Shown here: positions 14,929 through 21,187 of the stretch, one piece after another
Layout: every line of letters begins with the position of its first letter
Numbering within the stretch: the first letter of the stretch is position 1
NCBI GenBank assembly: GCA_021604825.1
Contig: BQJS01000072.1
Span: 1 to 21,187, forward strand
Direction: 5' to 3'
DNA: 21,187 nt
Source: Phycisphaerae bacterium
GTDB lineage: Bacteria; Planctomycetota; Phycisphaerae; UBA1845
The notes under the pieces: generated by a model
What the model saw: the letters and a program-made list of their open reading frames with translations, nothing else
What the model was told of the DNA's origin: nothing
Databases searched by the model: none
Translations under genes and position numbers: made by a program

Positions 14929-14944
14929 TGCATGGTTGGTGCCA
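14929..14944 (-). promoter_or_regulatory. Sigma54 (-24/-12) promoter of the repair operon
   Basis: TGGCACCAACCATGCA matches the sigma54 consensus TGGCAC-N5-TTGCA with one change, and GG and GC have the required 10-base spacing. The predicted start near 14918 lies 36 bases before the first gene. The divergent neighbour is rtcR, a sigma54 activator, which strongly supports function. Confidence 0.85.
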
Positions 14945-14954
14945 TTCAGGCCGA

Positions 14955-14991
14955 AGATTCCGTTGGAATCTATAAAGGTATATTCCGAATA
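14955..14991. promoter_or_regulatory. Candidate RtcR-binding palindromes upstream of the sigma54 promoter
   Basis: Two palindromes share ATTCC: AGATTCC-GTT-GGAATCT (14955-14971, perfect arms) and TATTC-C-GAATA (14981-14991), with centres 23 bases apart, about two helix turns. They are centred roughly 45 and 68 bases upstream of the predicted start. That is closer than usual enhancer sites, so they could instead bind another regulator. Confidence 0.45.
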
Positions 14992-15050
14992 GAGTTACAG
15001 AAGGCAGGCAGAACAGGTCGATTGAGCATGCCGTCAGGGAATCCGACATA

Positions 15051-15079
15051 TTGTATCCTTGCAAATAGCTTATTATAAT
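15051..15079 (+). promoter_or_regulatory. Sigma70-type promoter of rtcR
   Basis: TTGTAT and a perfect TATAAT are separated by 17 bases. The -10 box ends seven bases before the rtcR ATG, so the transcript would begin at or within a base or two of the start codon. Confidence 0.7.
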
Positions 15080-15086
15080 TTTCGCT

Positions 15087-16691
15087 ATGTTGAATGTGGC
15101 GATTGGATTGCTGGGCACGGTGCTGGATCGCGGGGAGGGGGCCGATCGTTGGTCGAAGTGGCGGCCTACGGTTTCGCTTTGTCAGCATGAGGACCTTTTG
15201 ATCCATCGGTTTGAGTTGCTGATTGAGAAGCGCAATCGGAAGTTGGCTGAGTTGGTGGCTGACGATGTTCGATCGGTGTCGCCGGAGACCAAGGTGCGAT
15301 TGCACGAGGTTCACTTTCGCGATCCTTGGGCGTTTGAAGATGTGTATGGGGTGCTGCACGAATTCGCGCGGGGCTATCCTTTCGACACCGAGCGCGAGCA
15401 GTATCTGATTCATGTCACCACGGGGACGCACGTCGCGCAGATCTGTACCTTCTTACTTACCGAATCGCGGCACTTTCCCGGACGGCTCATCCAGACTTCG
15501 CCCCCCAAGCGGCGCAGCTCGGGCGAGCCGAGCAGCTACAGCGTCATCGACCTCGACTTATCGAAGTACGATCGCATCGCCCAACGCTTCGCTAGCGAGA
15601 AACGCGAGGGCTCCGACTTTCTAAAAGCCGGTATCCAAACGCGCAACGCCGCGTTCAACCGAATGATCGACGAGATCGAACACGTGGCCACCCATTCGGA
15701 AGCGCCGATATTGCTCACCGGCCCGACCGGTGCGGGCAAGTCGAGCCTCGCCCGGCGCATCTTTGAGTTACGCAAAGTACGCAGCGGGATTGAAGGTCGA
15801 TTTGTTGAGGTGAACTGCGCGACGTTGCGCAGCGACACGGCGATGTCCACGTTGTTCGGCCACAAGCGCGGGGCGTTTACGGGCGCGACTCAGGATCGAC
15901 AGGGACTGCTGCGCGAGGCGCACGAAGGCGTGCTATTCCTCGATGAAGTGGGCGAATTAGGACTCGACGAACAGGCGATGCTGCTGCGGGCGATTGAAGA
16001 AAAGCTCTTCTTTCCCTTGGGTTCGGACAAAGAAATCGCAAGCGACTTTCAATTGATCTGCGGTACGAATCGTGACTTGGGGAAGTCGGTCCGCTCCGGC
16101 GAGTTTCGCGACGACCTGTTGGCCCGCATCAACCTGTGGACGTTTGAATTGCCCGGCCTCGCCCGGCGCACCGAAGACATCGAACCCAACCTGCAGTACG
16201 AACTCGACCAATTGGCCGGCGCCACCGGGCACCTCTTTCGCTTCAACAAGGAAGCGATGCGCGTATTCCTCAAATTCGCAAAGCAATCGGACTCCAAATG
16301 GTCGGGCAATTTCCGCGACCTCAACGGCGCAATAGCGCGGATGGCCACAATGGCCCCTTCCGGACGCATCACCGAAGAAGTCGTCAAGCGTGAGATCGAA
16401 CGTCTGCGTCAATCATGGGATGCGCTCAATCGTGATGAATCGTCGGACGACGCACGCGAACGGTTGGATATACTTGGCGAACGCGTTAGTGACATCGATG
16501 AATTCGACCAAGTGCAACTGGCACACGTCATGAAGGTCTGCCGCGAATCGACGTCACTGTCTGCGGCTGGCCGACGTTTGTTCGCGTCGTCACGTCAGAA
16601 ACGCAAGATCACCAACGACGCCGACCGATTGCGTAAGTATCTCGCAAAGTTTGAGTTGAGTTGGCAAGACCTCGCGGCGCAACCAAAGTAG
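15087..16691 (+). CDS. rtcR: Sigma54-dependent activator of RNA repair, RtcR
   Basis: Transcription activator of rtcBA. The 534-residue protein matches the E. coli RtcR length (532). Residues 1-180 form the CARF-like sensor domain (MLNVAIGLLG, RWSKWRPTVSLCQHEDLLI, HVTTGTHVAQICTFLL). Residues 190-430 are the AAA+ domain with Walker A GPTGAGKS (212-219), the sigma54-contacting GAFTGA loop (262-267) and Walker B GVLFLDEVGEL. The C-terminus (about 450-534) is the DNA-binding part. In Salmonella, RtcR is reported to sense damaged tRNA ends through the CARF domain. The gene is divergent from the operon it should control. No ribosome site precedes the ATG. The stop codon lies inside the GTAG foot of a palindromic repeat. 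Confidence 0.96.
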   Translation: MLNVAIGLLGTVLDRGEGADRWSKWRPTVSLCQHEDLLIHRFELLIEKRNRKLAELVADDVRSVSPETKVRLHEVHFRDPWAFEDVYGVLHEFARGYPFDTEREQYLIHVTTGTHVAQICTFLLTESRHFPGRLIQTSPPKRRSSGEPSSYSVIDLDLSKYDRIAQRFASEKREGSDFLKAGIQTRNAAFNRMIDEIEHVATHSEAPILLTGPTGAGKSSLARRIFELRKVRSGIEGRFVEVNCATLRSDTAMSTLFGHKRGAFTGATQDRQGLLREAHEGVLFLDEVGELGLDEQAMLLRAIEEKLFFPLGSDKEIASDFQLICGTNRDLGKSVRSGEFRDDLLARINLWTFELPGLARRTEDIEPNLQYELDQLAGATGHLFRFNKEAMRVFLKFAKQSDSKWSGNFRDLNGAIARMATMAPSGRITEEVVKREIERLRQSWDALNRDESSDDARERLDILGERVSDIDEFDQVQLAHVMKVCRESTSLSAAGRRLFASSRQKRKITNDADRLRKYLAKFELSWQDLAAQPK

Positions 16692-16794
16692 GGTCCGCTG
16701 TGCGGACCACCGCGCGTGATCACGCGCTTTGTCCTTCCGGGCGGCAGCTATTGCGTTTGCCGCCTCACCGAAAGGTCCGCACAGCGGACCCTAC
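16688..16794. repeat. Paired REP-like palindromes with two inner hairpins, between convergent genes
   Basis: Identical units GTAGGGTCCGC-TGT-GCGGACC lie at 16688-16708 and, inverted, at 16774-16794. Between them are a 16-base palindrome GCGCGTGATCACGCGC (16712-16727) and a GGCGGCA/TGCCGCC hairpin (16740-16764). It fills the whole gap between the stops of rtcR and the TPR gene, resembles a BIME, and probably serves as a two-way terminator. Confidence 0.8.
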
Positions 16795-16796
16795 AA

Positions 16797-19061
16797 TTAT
16801 TTCGGCGCGTTTCCCATTGCCATTGCACTGCGGTACTCTTCCAACCGATCTTTCACTTCTTTGCTGTTGCCGCCGCCTTGTTTGACGGCTTGCTCTTGCA
16901 ATTCGAGGGCTCGTTCGACGTTGCCGGTTTTGAAGTTGGCTAGTGCCGCCGTATCCAGGATCGCCCAGTTGCTATTGTTGGATGCCTTGCACGCCAGCTC
17001 GGCTAACTCCAGCGCGACGTCGTTGTACTTGCTTTCGAACTTATCTTCCGTCAACAGACTCCACGCCAGTTGGTTCAATGCCCCCGGGTGGCGGGCGTTC
17101 TTGTCCGCGAATGCTTTGGCGGCTGCGGCGACTTGGTCGCGGTTGCCTTTGCCGGCGGCGAGGATCTCGATTCGCTTTTGATCCAGACGCGTGTTGGATT
17201 CACCGGACGCTTCGAGTTTGTCCAATACGGCCAGCGCTGCGTCCCAATTCTTTTGACGTGAAGCGGTGTTCAATTCGGCGTGCATCCGTTCGGATTCAAA
17301 CTCGCGTTGCAACTGAGCCGCAACCATCGGACCAATATTCGGCAGGCTGCTGGCCGACACCGATAGTCGGAACAACTCGTCTGATTCGTCGGTCATGGCG
17401 GCCACCACCAAATCGCCGATCATCTCATGGATGGGCTGAACTTCAGCCCGCTCGCGATCGTTCATGAAGCGTGCAGCCACTTCGAGGCAGCGTTTCGGAT
17501 GAACGAGGATCGCCTTGCTGGTGCTTGCCGTCATGCGAGCGATACCGGGCGCGAAGGCGTCATCATCCAAGACGGACGGTCCGCCCTGCACGGTTTCGAT
17601 CGACTGCTGTGCGGCGTGGCGACTGGTGGCCAGGATGACCTTGTCGCCTACGGTCGCGAAGAAAACGTTGACGTTTTCGGGGAAACGGTAGGCACGCATG
17701 TCCACCCCGGCGATGGCATCCGCGATGCCGTCGTTCGTGGGCGCACCTGCCGCCATCGTGATAAGACCCAGGACTTGTTGCCATAGCTTTTCTGATTTCG
17801 TCGGATCGTTGACGCGAATAACCACGGCGACATCGGGGGCGGGGCTGCTGCTCTTTGAGCCTTCCTTCGGCGGGACGACGCACACCGCAAAGTCCACGAT
17901 GTTGGCGAAGATTTCGCGGCCAAAGTCCAAACCGATGACGGCGCGATTGGCTCGATCATTTCCAACATTGGCCGTCTTGCCGGACGATTCGCCTAGCGCC
18001 GACGTGATGAAGCCAGCTGTCCCTTTCGGAATCGATGCCAAAATATCGCGTGAGATTGGCGGCGTACGCAGGAGGTTGTACGCCAGATTTTGCTGCCCTT
18101 CTTCATAGCAGACCGAAAGTTCGAGTTGCGGGCCGTCCTCTTCAACGCCGAGCTTTCCGGAGATCCATTTGAAACTGTCGAGGTCGAGGACCGCATTTCC
18201 GACGGCCAGTTCTTCGGACGCCGCTCCCATCATTTTGATCATGGGCACGATTGGTTTGGCGTTGACACAGAAGAACAAGAGTGACTTGCCGCGACTGGCC
18301 AGCACTTCACGCATTGCGTCGCTGTTCGCCAACGACTTCTTGTCGGTACCGTTTAGACGGTTGATGACACTTTCGATTTGGGCGCGCTGCGCGCTGACGA
18401 CGATGAGCCGCGACGTCAGGCAGACGTAGACTTTGTCTTCGATAATGTAGGTCGGTCGGCCGGCGATCGGTGCGACGGAAACCGCAGCCGCTGGCAACGC
18501 TGTCTCGAGCGCGCCGCGGATGGCGTCAACGCTTCCCGGATGCAGGACCGCCACGCCCGCCGGTGCTTGCGCCATCGGATCGACACCGGTGATGGCCACC
18601 GCGACACCGCGTATGCCGGCTAGCTCGTTGACCAGCACTGGGCTGATCGCCAGATACCGCTCGCCCGGTTTGGCCCAACTGTTGTCGCCGTCGGAGAGCA
18701 GGCCCAGCATGTCGAGCAGGTCGCCGATTTGCTTGCCGGGTCGGCTGACCTCGATGTAGGCCAGGGCGTCTTCGGGCATGAGGCTGGCGAAGTCGGCACA
18801 GGCCAACTCTTCGCGACATTCGGCGAGGCCCTGTTGAGCCGCGTTTTTGATTTCGCCGTCGATTCGCTTCGCCTGAAGGACGTCGGCATAGAGCTTGGCG
18901 GCTTCTGCAAGATCGCCCTGCTGCTGGAGATAATGCGCTTTGTAAAAAGCAGCCGTCGTCGGGTCAACCTCGGCTCCATGGGCAGCCGCCCCGTTCGCAA
19001 CGAAGGCCATCGGAATGACAAAAGCAAATACCGCCCGCTGAATCAGTGATAGAAACAACAT
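16797..19061 (-). CDS. Secreted TPR / DUF3352-like protein (754 aa)
   Basis: The start at 19061 is chosen for its GGAGG seven bases upstream and the signal peptide it opens (about residues 1-30, ending AAAHGA); the frame continues upstream without coding character. The mature protein has a short TPR-like segment (about 35-82), then a long alpha/beta domain beginning FASLMPEDALAYIEVSRPGKQIGDLLDML, typical of DUF3352-like planctomycete proteins, and C-terminal TPR repeats (about 590-750, e.g. NSNWAILDTAALANFKTGNVERALELQEQA). It is probably periplasmic. Function unknown; TPRs suggest protein-protein contacts. It is convergent to rtcR and has its own 5' region, so it is not part of the repair operon. 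Confidence 0.85.
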   Translation of the reverse strand: MLFLSLIQRAVFAFVIPMAFVANGAAAHGAEVDPTTAAFYKAHYLQQQGDLAEAAKLYADVLQAKRIDGEIKNAAQQGLAECREELACADFASLMPEDALAYIEVSRPGKQIGDLLDMLGLLSDGDNSWAKPGERYLAISPVLVNELAGIRGVAVAITGVDPMAQAPAGVAVLHPGSVDAIRGALETALPAAAVSVAPIAGRPTYIIEDKVYVCLTSRLIVVSAQRAQIESVINRLNGTDKKSLANSDAMREVLASRGKSLLFFCVNAKPIVPMIKMMGAASEELAVGNAVLDLDSFKWISGKLGVEEDGPQLELSVCYEEGQQNLAYNLLRTPPISRDILASIPKGTAGFITSALGESSGKTANVGNDRANRAVIGLDFGREIFANIVDFAVCVVPPKEGSKSSSPAPDVAVVIRVNDPTKSEKLWQQVLGLITMAAGAPTNDGIADAIAGVDMRAYRFPENVNVFFATVGDKVILATSRHAAQQSIETVQGGPSVLDDDAFAPGIARMTASTSKAILVHPKRCLEVAARFMNDRERAEVQPIHEMIGDLVVAAMTDESDELFRLSVSASSLPNIGPMVAAQLQREFESERMHAELNTASRQKNWDAALAVLDKLEASGESNTRLDQKRIEILAAGKGNRDQVAAAAKAFADKNARHPGALNQLAWSLLTEDKFESKYNDVALELAELACKASNNSNWAILDTAALANFKTGNVERALELQEQAVKQGGGNSKEVKDRLEEYRSAMAMGNAPK

Positions 19062-19240
19062 CGCCAAACCTCCTCTGTACCAACCGCCACCAATGGCAGA
19101 AACCGCCCGCACCAATTCCAAGCGCCGGACGACGTTCAATGCAACAAGAATCCAAGAACAAACCCGCGAAACGGGTGCGTCAGCAGGGTATTCGGAGGGA
19201 ACGCCCGAATATTTTCGACGTGTAGGATTAGGTCGGATTT

Positions 19241-19263
19241 GTAGGGTGCGGCCCGGCCGCACC
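19241..19263 (+). repeat. REP-like palindrome, single unit
   Basis: GTAG foot plus GGTGCGGCC / GGCCGCACC palindrome, in the 264-base gap between the divergent TPR and zinc-ribbon genes. It is the same element type as at 10042 with two compensating stem changes. Confidence 0.7.
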
Positions 19264-19325
19264 TGCTGATCGTCTGCTGGTACGATTGCTTGCACCTCGC
19301 AAGCGATCAAATTAGAACAGTTTGA

Positions 19326-19751
19326 ATGAGGCCAAGGACACGACGAGTCATGCTCATTACCTGTGCTGTCCTCGCTGTTTTGATTGCGCTCGTTTGGACA
19401 GCCAGTTGGTGGTGGACGGCGGCCTTGTATTGGGGCAATCGATATGGAATCAGTCTGTATCGCGGTGTGATAAACTTCAGACTTGGTGCATACGGTGGCG
19501 GAACCGAGTGGCATCTGTATTATGATTGGAACTCGCCGTACCGCCCCATCTGGTGGCCTCGACTTAGAAGTACATTTCTGATTATTCCCCTATGGCTTCC
19601 CTGGATCGCCCTCGTTTCTGCGACTTGCTATATTTGGATTCGCTTCAAGCCCACGGAAATTGGTTTCTGCAAATGCGGTTACGATCTGACGGGCAACGTG
19701 AGTGGCGTTTGTCCGGAATGCGGAACGGCGATGGGTGATCTGAACGAATAA
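19326..19751 (+). CDS. Small membrane protein with C-terminal zinc ribbon (141 aa)
   Basis: Two hydrophobic helices (about 9-28 and 84-105) enclose an aromatic-rich loop (WWTAALYWG, YYDWNSPYRPIWWP). The cytoplasmic end has a zinc ribbon with Cys115, Cys117, Cys129 and Cys132 in FCKCGYDLTGN...CPECG. This tail is very common in planctomycete small membrane proteins of unknown function and is my main lineage clue. The ribosome site is weak; a second ATG eight codons in is possible. REP-like units flank the gene on both sides. Confidence 0.8.
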   Translation: MRPRTRRVMLITCAVLAVLIALVWTASWWWTAALYWGNRYGISLYRGVINFRLGAYGGGTEWHLYYDWNSPYRPIWWPRLRSTFLIIPLWLPWIALVSATCYIWIRFKPTEIGFCKCGYDLTGNVSGVCPECGTAMGDLNE

Positions 19752-19754
19752 TCC

Positions 19755-19822
19755 GGTGCGTCCGGGACGCACCCTACGTTTTGAATGCACTTCGTTAACA
19801 GGTGCGGCAAGCCACACCCTAC
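19755..19822 (-). repeat. Two REP-like palindromes in tandem
   Basis: Units at 19755-19777 and 19801-19822 both end in CTAC on the plus strand, i.e. they share an orientation. The first has a perfect GGTGCGTCC/GGACGCACC stem matching the 10042 unit; the second is degenerate. They follow the stop of the zinc-ribbon gene by a few bases. Confidence 0.7.
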
Positions 19823-19962
19823 ATTTTGGGTTCACATCTTCGTTTATTCAATACTGACAATTCGGACGTTTTTTCCCTGCTGTTGGCCTTCAAACGGCCT
19901 TTTTCTTGTTTTTCTGAAAGATCGGGTGGGGGTTGTGCCCAATGCTTGATGTTGGGGGTAAC

Positions 19963-19992
19963 GCCGGAGACGAACGATGTCTCTGGCTTTTT
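19963..19992 (+). terminator. Rho-independent terminator-like hairpin
   Basis: GCCGGAGAC and GTCTCTGGC form a 9-pair stem (one wobble) with a 7-base loop, followed by TTTTT. It lies 83 bases before the lipoprotein gene, so it either ends the upstream transcript or acts as an attenuator in the lipoprotein leader. A weaker GGCC-loop-GGCC-TTTTT element lies at 19885-19905. Confidence 0.6.
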
Positions 19993-20074
19993 GATGTGGG
20001 GAGCCGGGTGCAGTTACCAACACTCTGCACGCTGGCGAAAATTGCGGCTTTGGGAAGCCGCGGGAGATTCAACA
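19993..20074 (+). promoter_or_regulatory. Structured 5' leader of the lipoprotein gene
   Basis: Two more stem-loops follow the terminator-like hairpin: GTGCAG/CTGCAC within an outer GCCGG-GCTGGC stem, and GCGGCTT-TGGG-AAGCCGC, which ends at the GGGAG ribosome site. I match it to no known riboswitch class. A translation- or termination-controlling leader is possible. Confidence 0.4.
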
Positions 20075-21187
20075 ATGGGTATGAAGAAAATGAAAAACCA
20101 CGTTTGGTTTAAGACACTTGGCACGCTGTCGTTGAGCGTGTTCTTTAGCATGGGCGTTGTCGGTTGCGGCCTCACACCTCCGGGTGGCGAGGGCGATGAT
20201 CCTGCGCCACAGGTCGATCCGCCTGCAGATCCTCCGGCTGATCCTCCTGCTGATCCGCCCGCCGATCCTGAAAATCAGGCACCGACGGCTGACGCTGGTT
20301 CCGACCAAGCCGCTCTTGGTGGCGACACTGTAACACTCGATGGTTCGGGCAGCTCCGATCCGGATGGCGACGCGTTGACCTTTAGCTGGTCGCAGAATTC
20401 CGGTACGCCGGTTGCGCTTAGCGATGCCGATACCGATTCGCCTAGCTTTACTGCACCTGACTCTGACGAGCAGATGGAGTTTGAACTCACCGTCGAGGAC
20501 GAGGGTGGATTGACGTCGACCGCGACCATGTTGGTCACCGTCACCGCGCCTTCCGAGCCGCGTTTGTACATTGCCAACTTTACGGCTGCAGGAAACATCA
20601 CGAGCTATGCGAATCCGTCAACCGTGAACGGTAACATCGTTCCCGATACGAACTTGGCCGGTGCGCAGACTCAGTTGGTCTTCCCGTCGGACATCGTAGT
20701 GAACGCCGACAACCAGTTGCTGGCTTCAAACTTTGCACCAGGTGCGGTGACCACGTACAACGATGCCGACCAGACCAATGGTAACCTTTCGCCAGACGGT
20801 AACGTCCAAGGTGCGGCTACCCAGTTGAACCCGAATGGTCCGGTGACACTTGCAATCAACACCAGCGAAGATCTGTTGTTCGTCGCTGACATCGTGACCG
20901 ATGACATCAAGGTTTTCTCGGATACGTCAAGCTCGACGTTTAACGGTAACTTGGCTCCGATCCGTACGATCGCCAGTGTTGACTTGAACAATCCGTTCGG
21001 TATCAACTTCGGTGCGGATGACGACCTGTACGTCGCCAACAATGGTGCTGCCAACGTCGTCGTGTTCGCCAATGCCAGTTCGCTCAATGGTAACGTGAAT
21101 GCTACCCGTATCATCACCAGTCCGGTGTTTGCCAACGTGTTCGACGTCTACGTTGACTCGAGCGATACCATGTACGTTGTCGATGCG
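20075..21187 (+). CDS. Lipoprotein with PKD-like domain and propeller-like repeats, C-terminus off window
   Basis: The frame is open to the right edge (371 codons). The ATG has GGGAG eight bases upstream. A basic N-terminus and hydrophobic stretch end in a lipobox VVGC (Cys31). A Pro-Asp-rich linker repeats PPAD four times (about 50-65). Residues 67-157 resemble a PKD/REJ-type Ig domain (NQAPTADAGSDQ, LDGSGSSDPDGDALTFSW, TVEDEGG). From about 160 there are four repeats of roughly 47 residues with LYIANF, LFVADI, LYVANN and MYVVDA strands and Asn-Gly-Asn turns, as in NHL/YncE-like beta-propellers. It is predicted to be surface-exposed or periplasmic. Ligand unknown. Confidence 0.85.
   Translation, partial: MGMKKMKNHVWFKTLGTLSLSVFFSMGVVGCGLTPPGGEGDDPAPQVDPPADPPADPPADPPADPENQAPTADAGSDQAALGGDTVTLDGSGSSDPDGDALTFSWSQNSGTPVALSDADTDSPSFTAPDSDEQMEFELTVEDEGGLTSTATMLVTVTAPSEPRLYIANFTAAGNITSYANPSTVNGNIVPDTNLAGAQTQLVFPSDIVVNADNQLLASNFAPGAVTTYNDADQTNGNLSPDGNVQGAATQLNPNGPVTLAINTSEDLLFVADIVTDDIKVFSDTSSSTFNGNLAPIRTIASVDLNNPFGINFGADDDLYVANNGAANVVVFANASSLNGNVNATRIITSPVFANVFDVYVDSSDTMYVVDA

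Noticed and set aside
14882..15118. 78-residue minus-strand frame across the rtcR promoter region
   Set aside because: Overlaps the sigma54 promoter and the rtcR start; no coding character.

Overview
The window looks like chromosomal DNA of a planctomycete or close relative. The signs are a small membrane protein ending in a CxCGYDLTGN...CPECG zinc ribbon, a secreted TPR/DUF3352-like protein, a divergent cbb3 oxidase cluster with extra small membrane proteins, moderately high GC, and dispersed GTAG-footed palindromic repeats. This assignment rests on protein style only; no rRNA is present.

Bases 1-6140 (minus strand) hold a high-affinity respiration operon. In transcription order it has a four-helix membrane protein, a diheme cytochrome c lipoprotein (probable CcoP equivalent), ccoN, ccoO, two small membrane proteins, and a CPC-type metal P-type ATPase (CcoI/FixI type) that runs off the left edge. 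A cluster of TTGCGAA half-sites precedes the operon.

Bases 6364-16691 hold the centre of interest, an RtcR-controlled RNA-repair locus. rtcR (plus strand, near-consensus sigma70-type promoter, apparently leaderless) is divergent from a long minus-strand run. That run starts at a sigma54 -24/-12 promoter (14929-14944) and contains two unrecognised genes, a tRNA-like RNA pair (13476-13717), the rtcB ligase, a DUF5677-like gene, a small cysteine-rich gene, the rtcA cyclase, a helical-repeat gene, a second tRNA-like pair (8085-8230), an SPFH/slipin gene and a tRNA-His. The four tRNA-like elements keep D, anticodon and T arms, but three have a largely unpaired acceptor stem and the fourth lacks U8. 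SPFH/Band-7 proteins with a cognate tRNA-like RNA have been proposed as scaffolds in RtcB repair systems. The inferred logic is that RtcR senses damaged RNA and activates sigma54 transcription, RtcA and RtcB reshape and seal RNA ends, and slipin plus the tRNA-like RNAs act as scaffold, decoy or guide.

Bases 16688-19822 hold a REP-type palindrome pair between convergent genes, a 754-residue secreted TPR protein, and a small zinc-ribbon membrane protein flanked by more palindromes. From 19963 to the right edge there is a terminator-like hairpin, a structured leader, and a lipoprotein with a PKD-like domain and propeller-like repeats, cut by the window end. No insertion sequence, CRISPR array or rRNA was seen.
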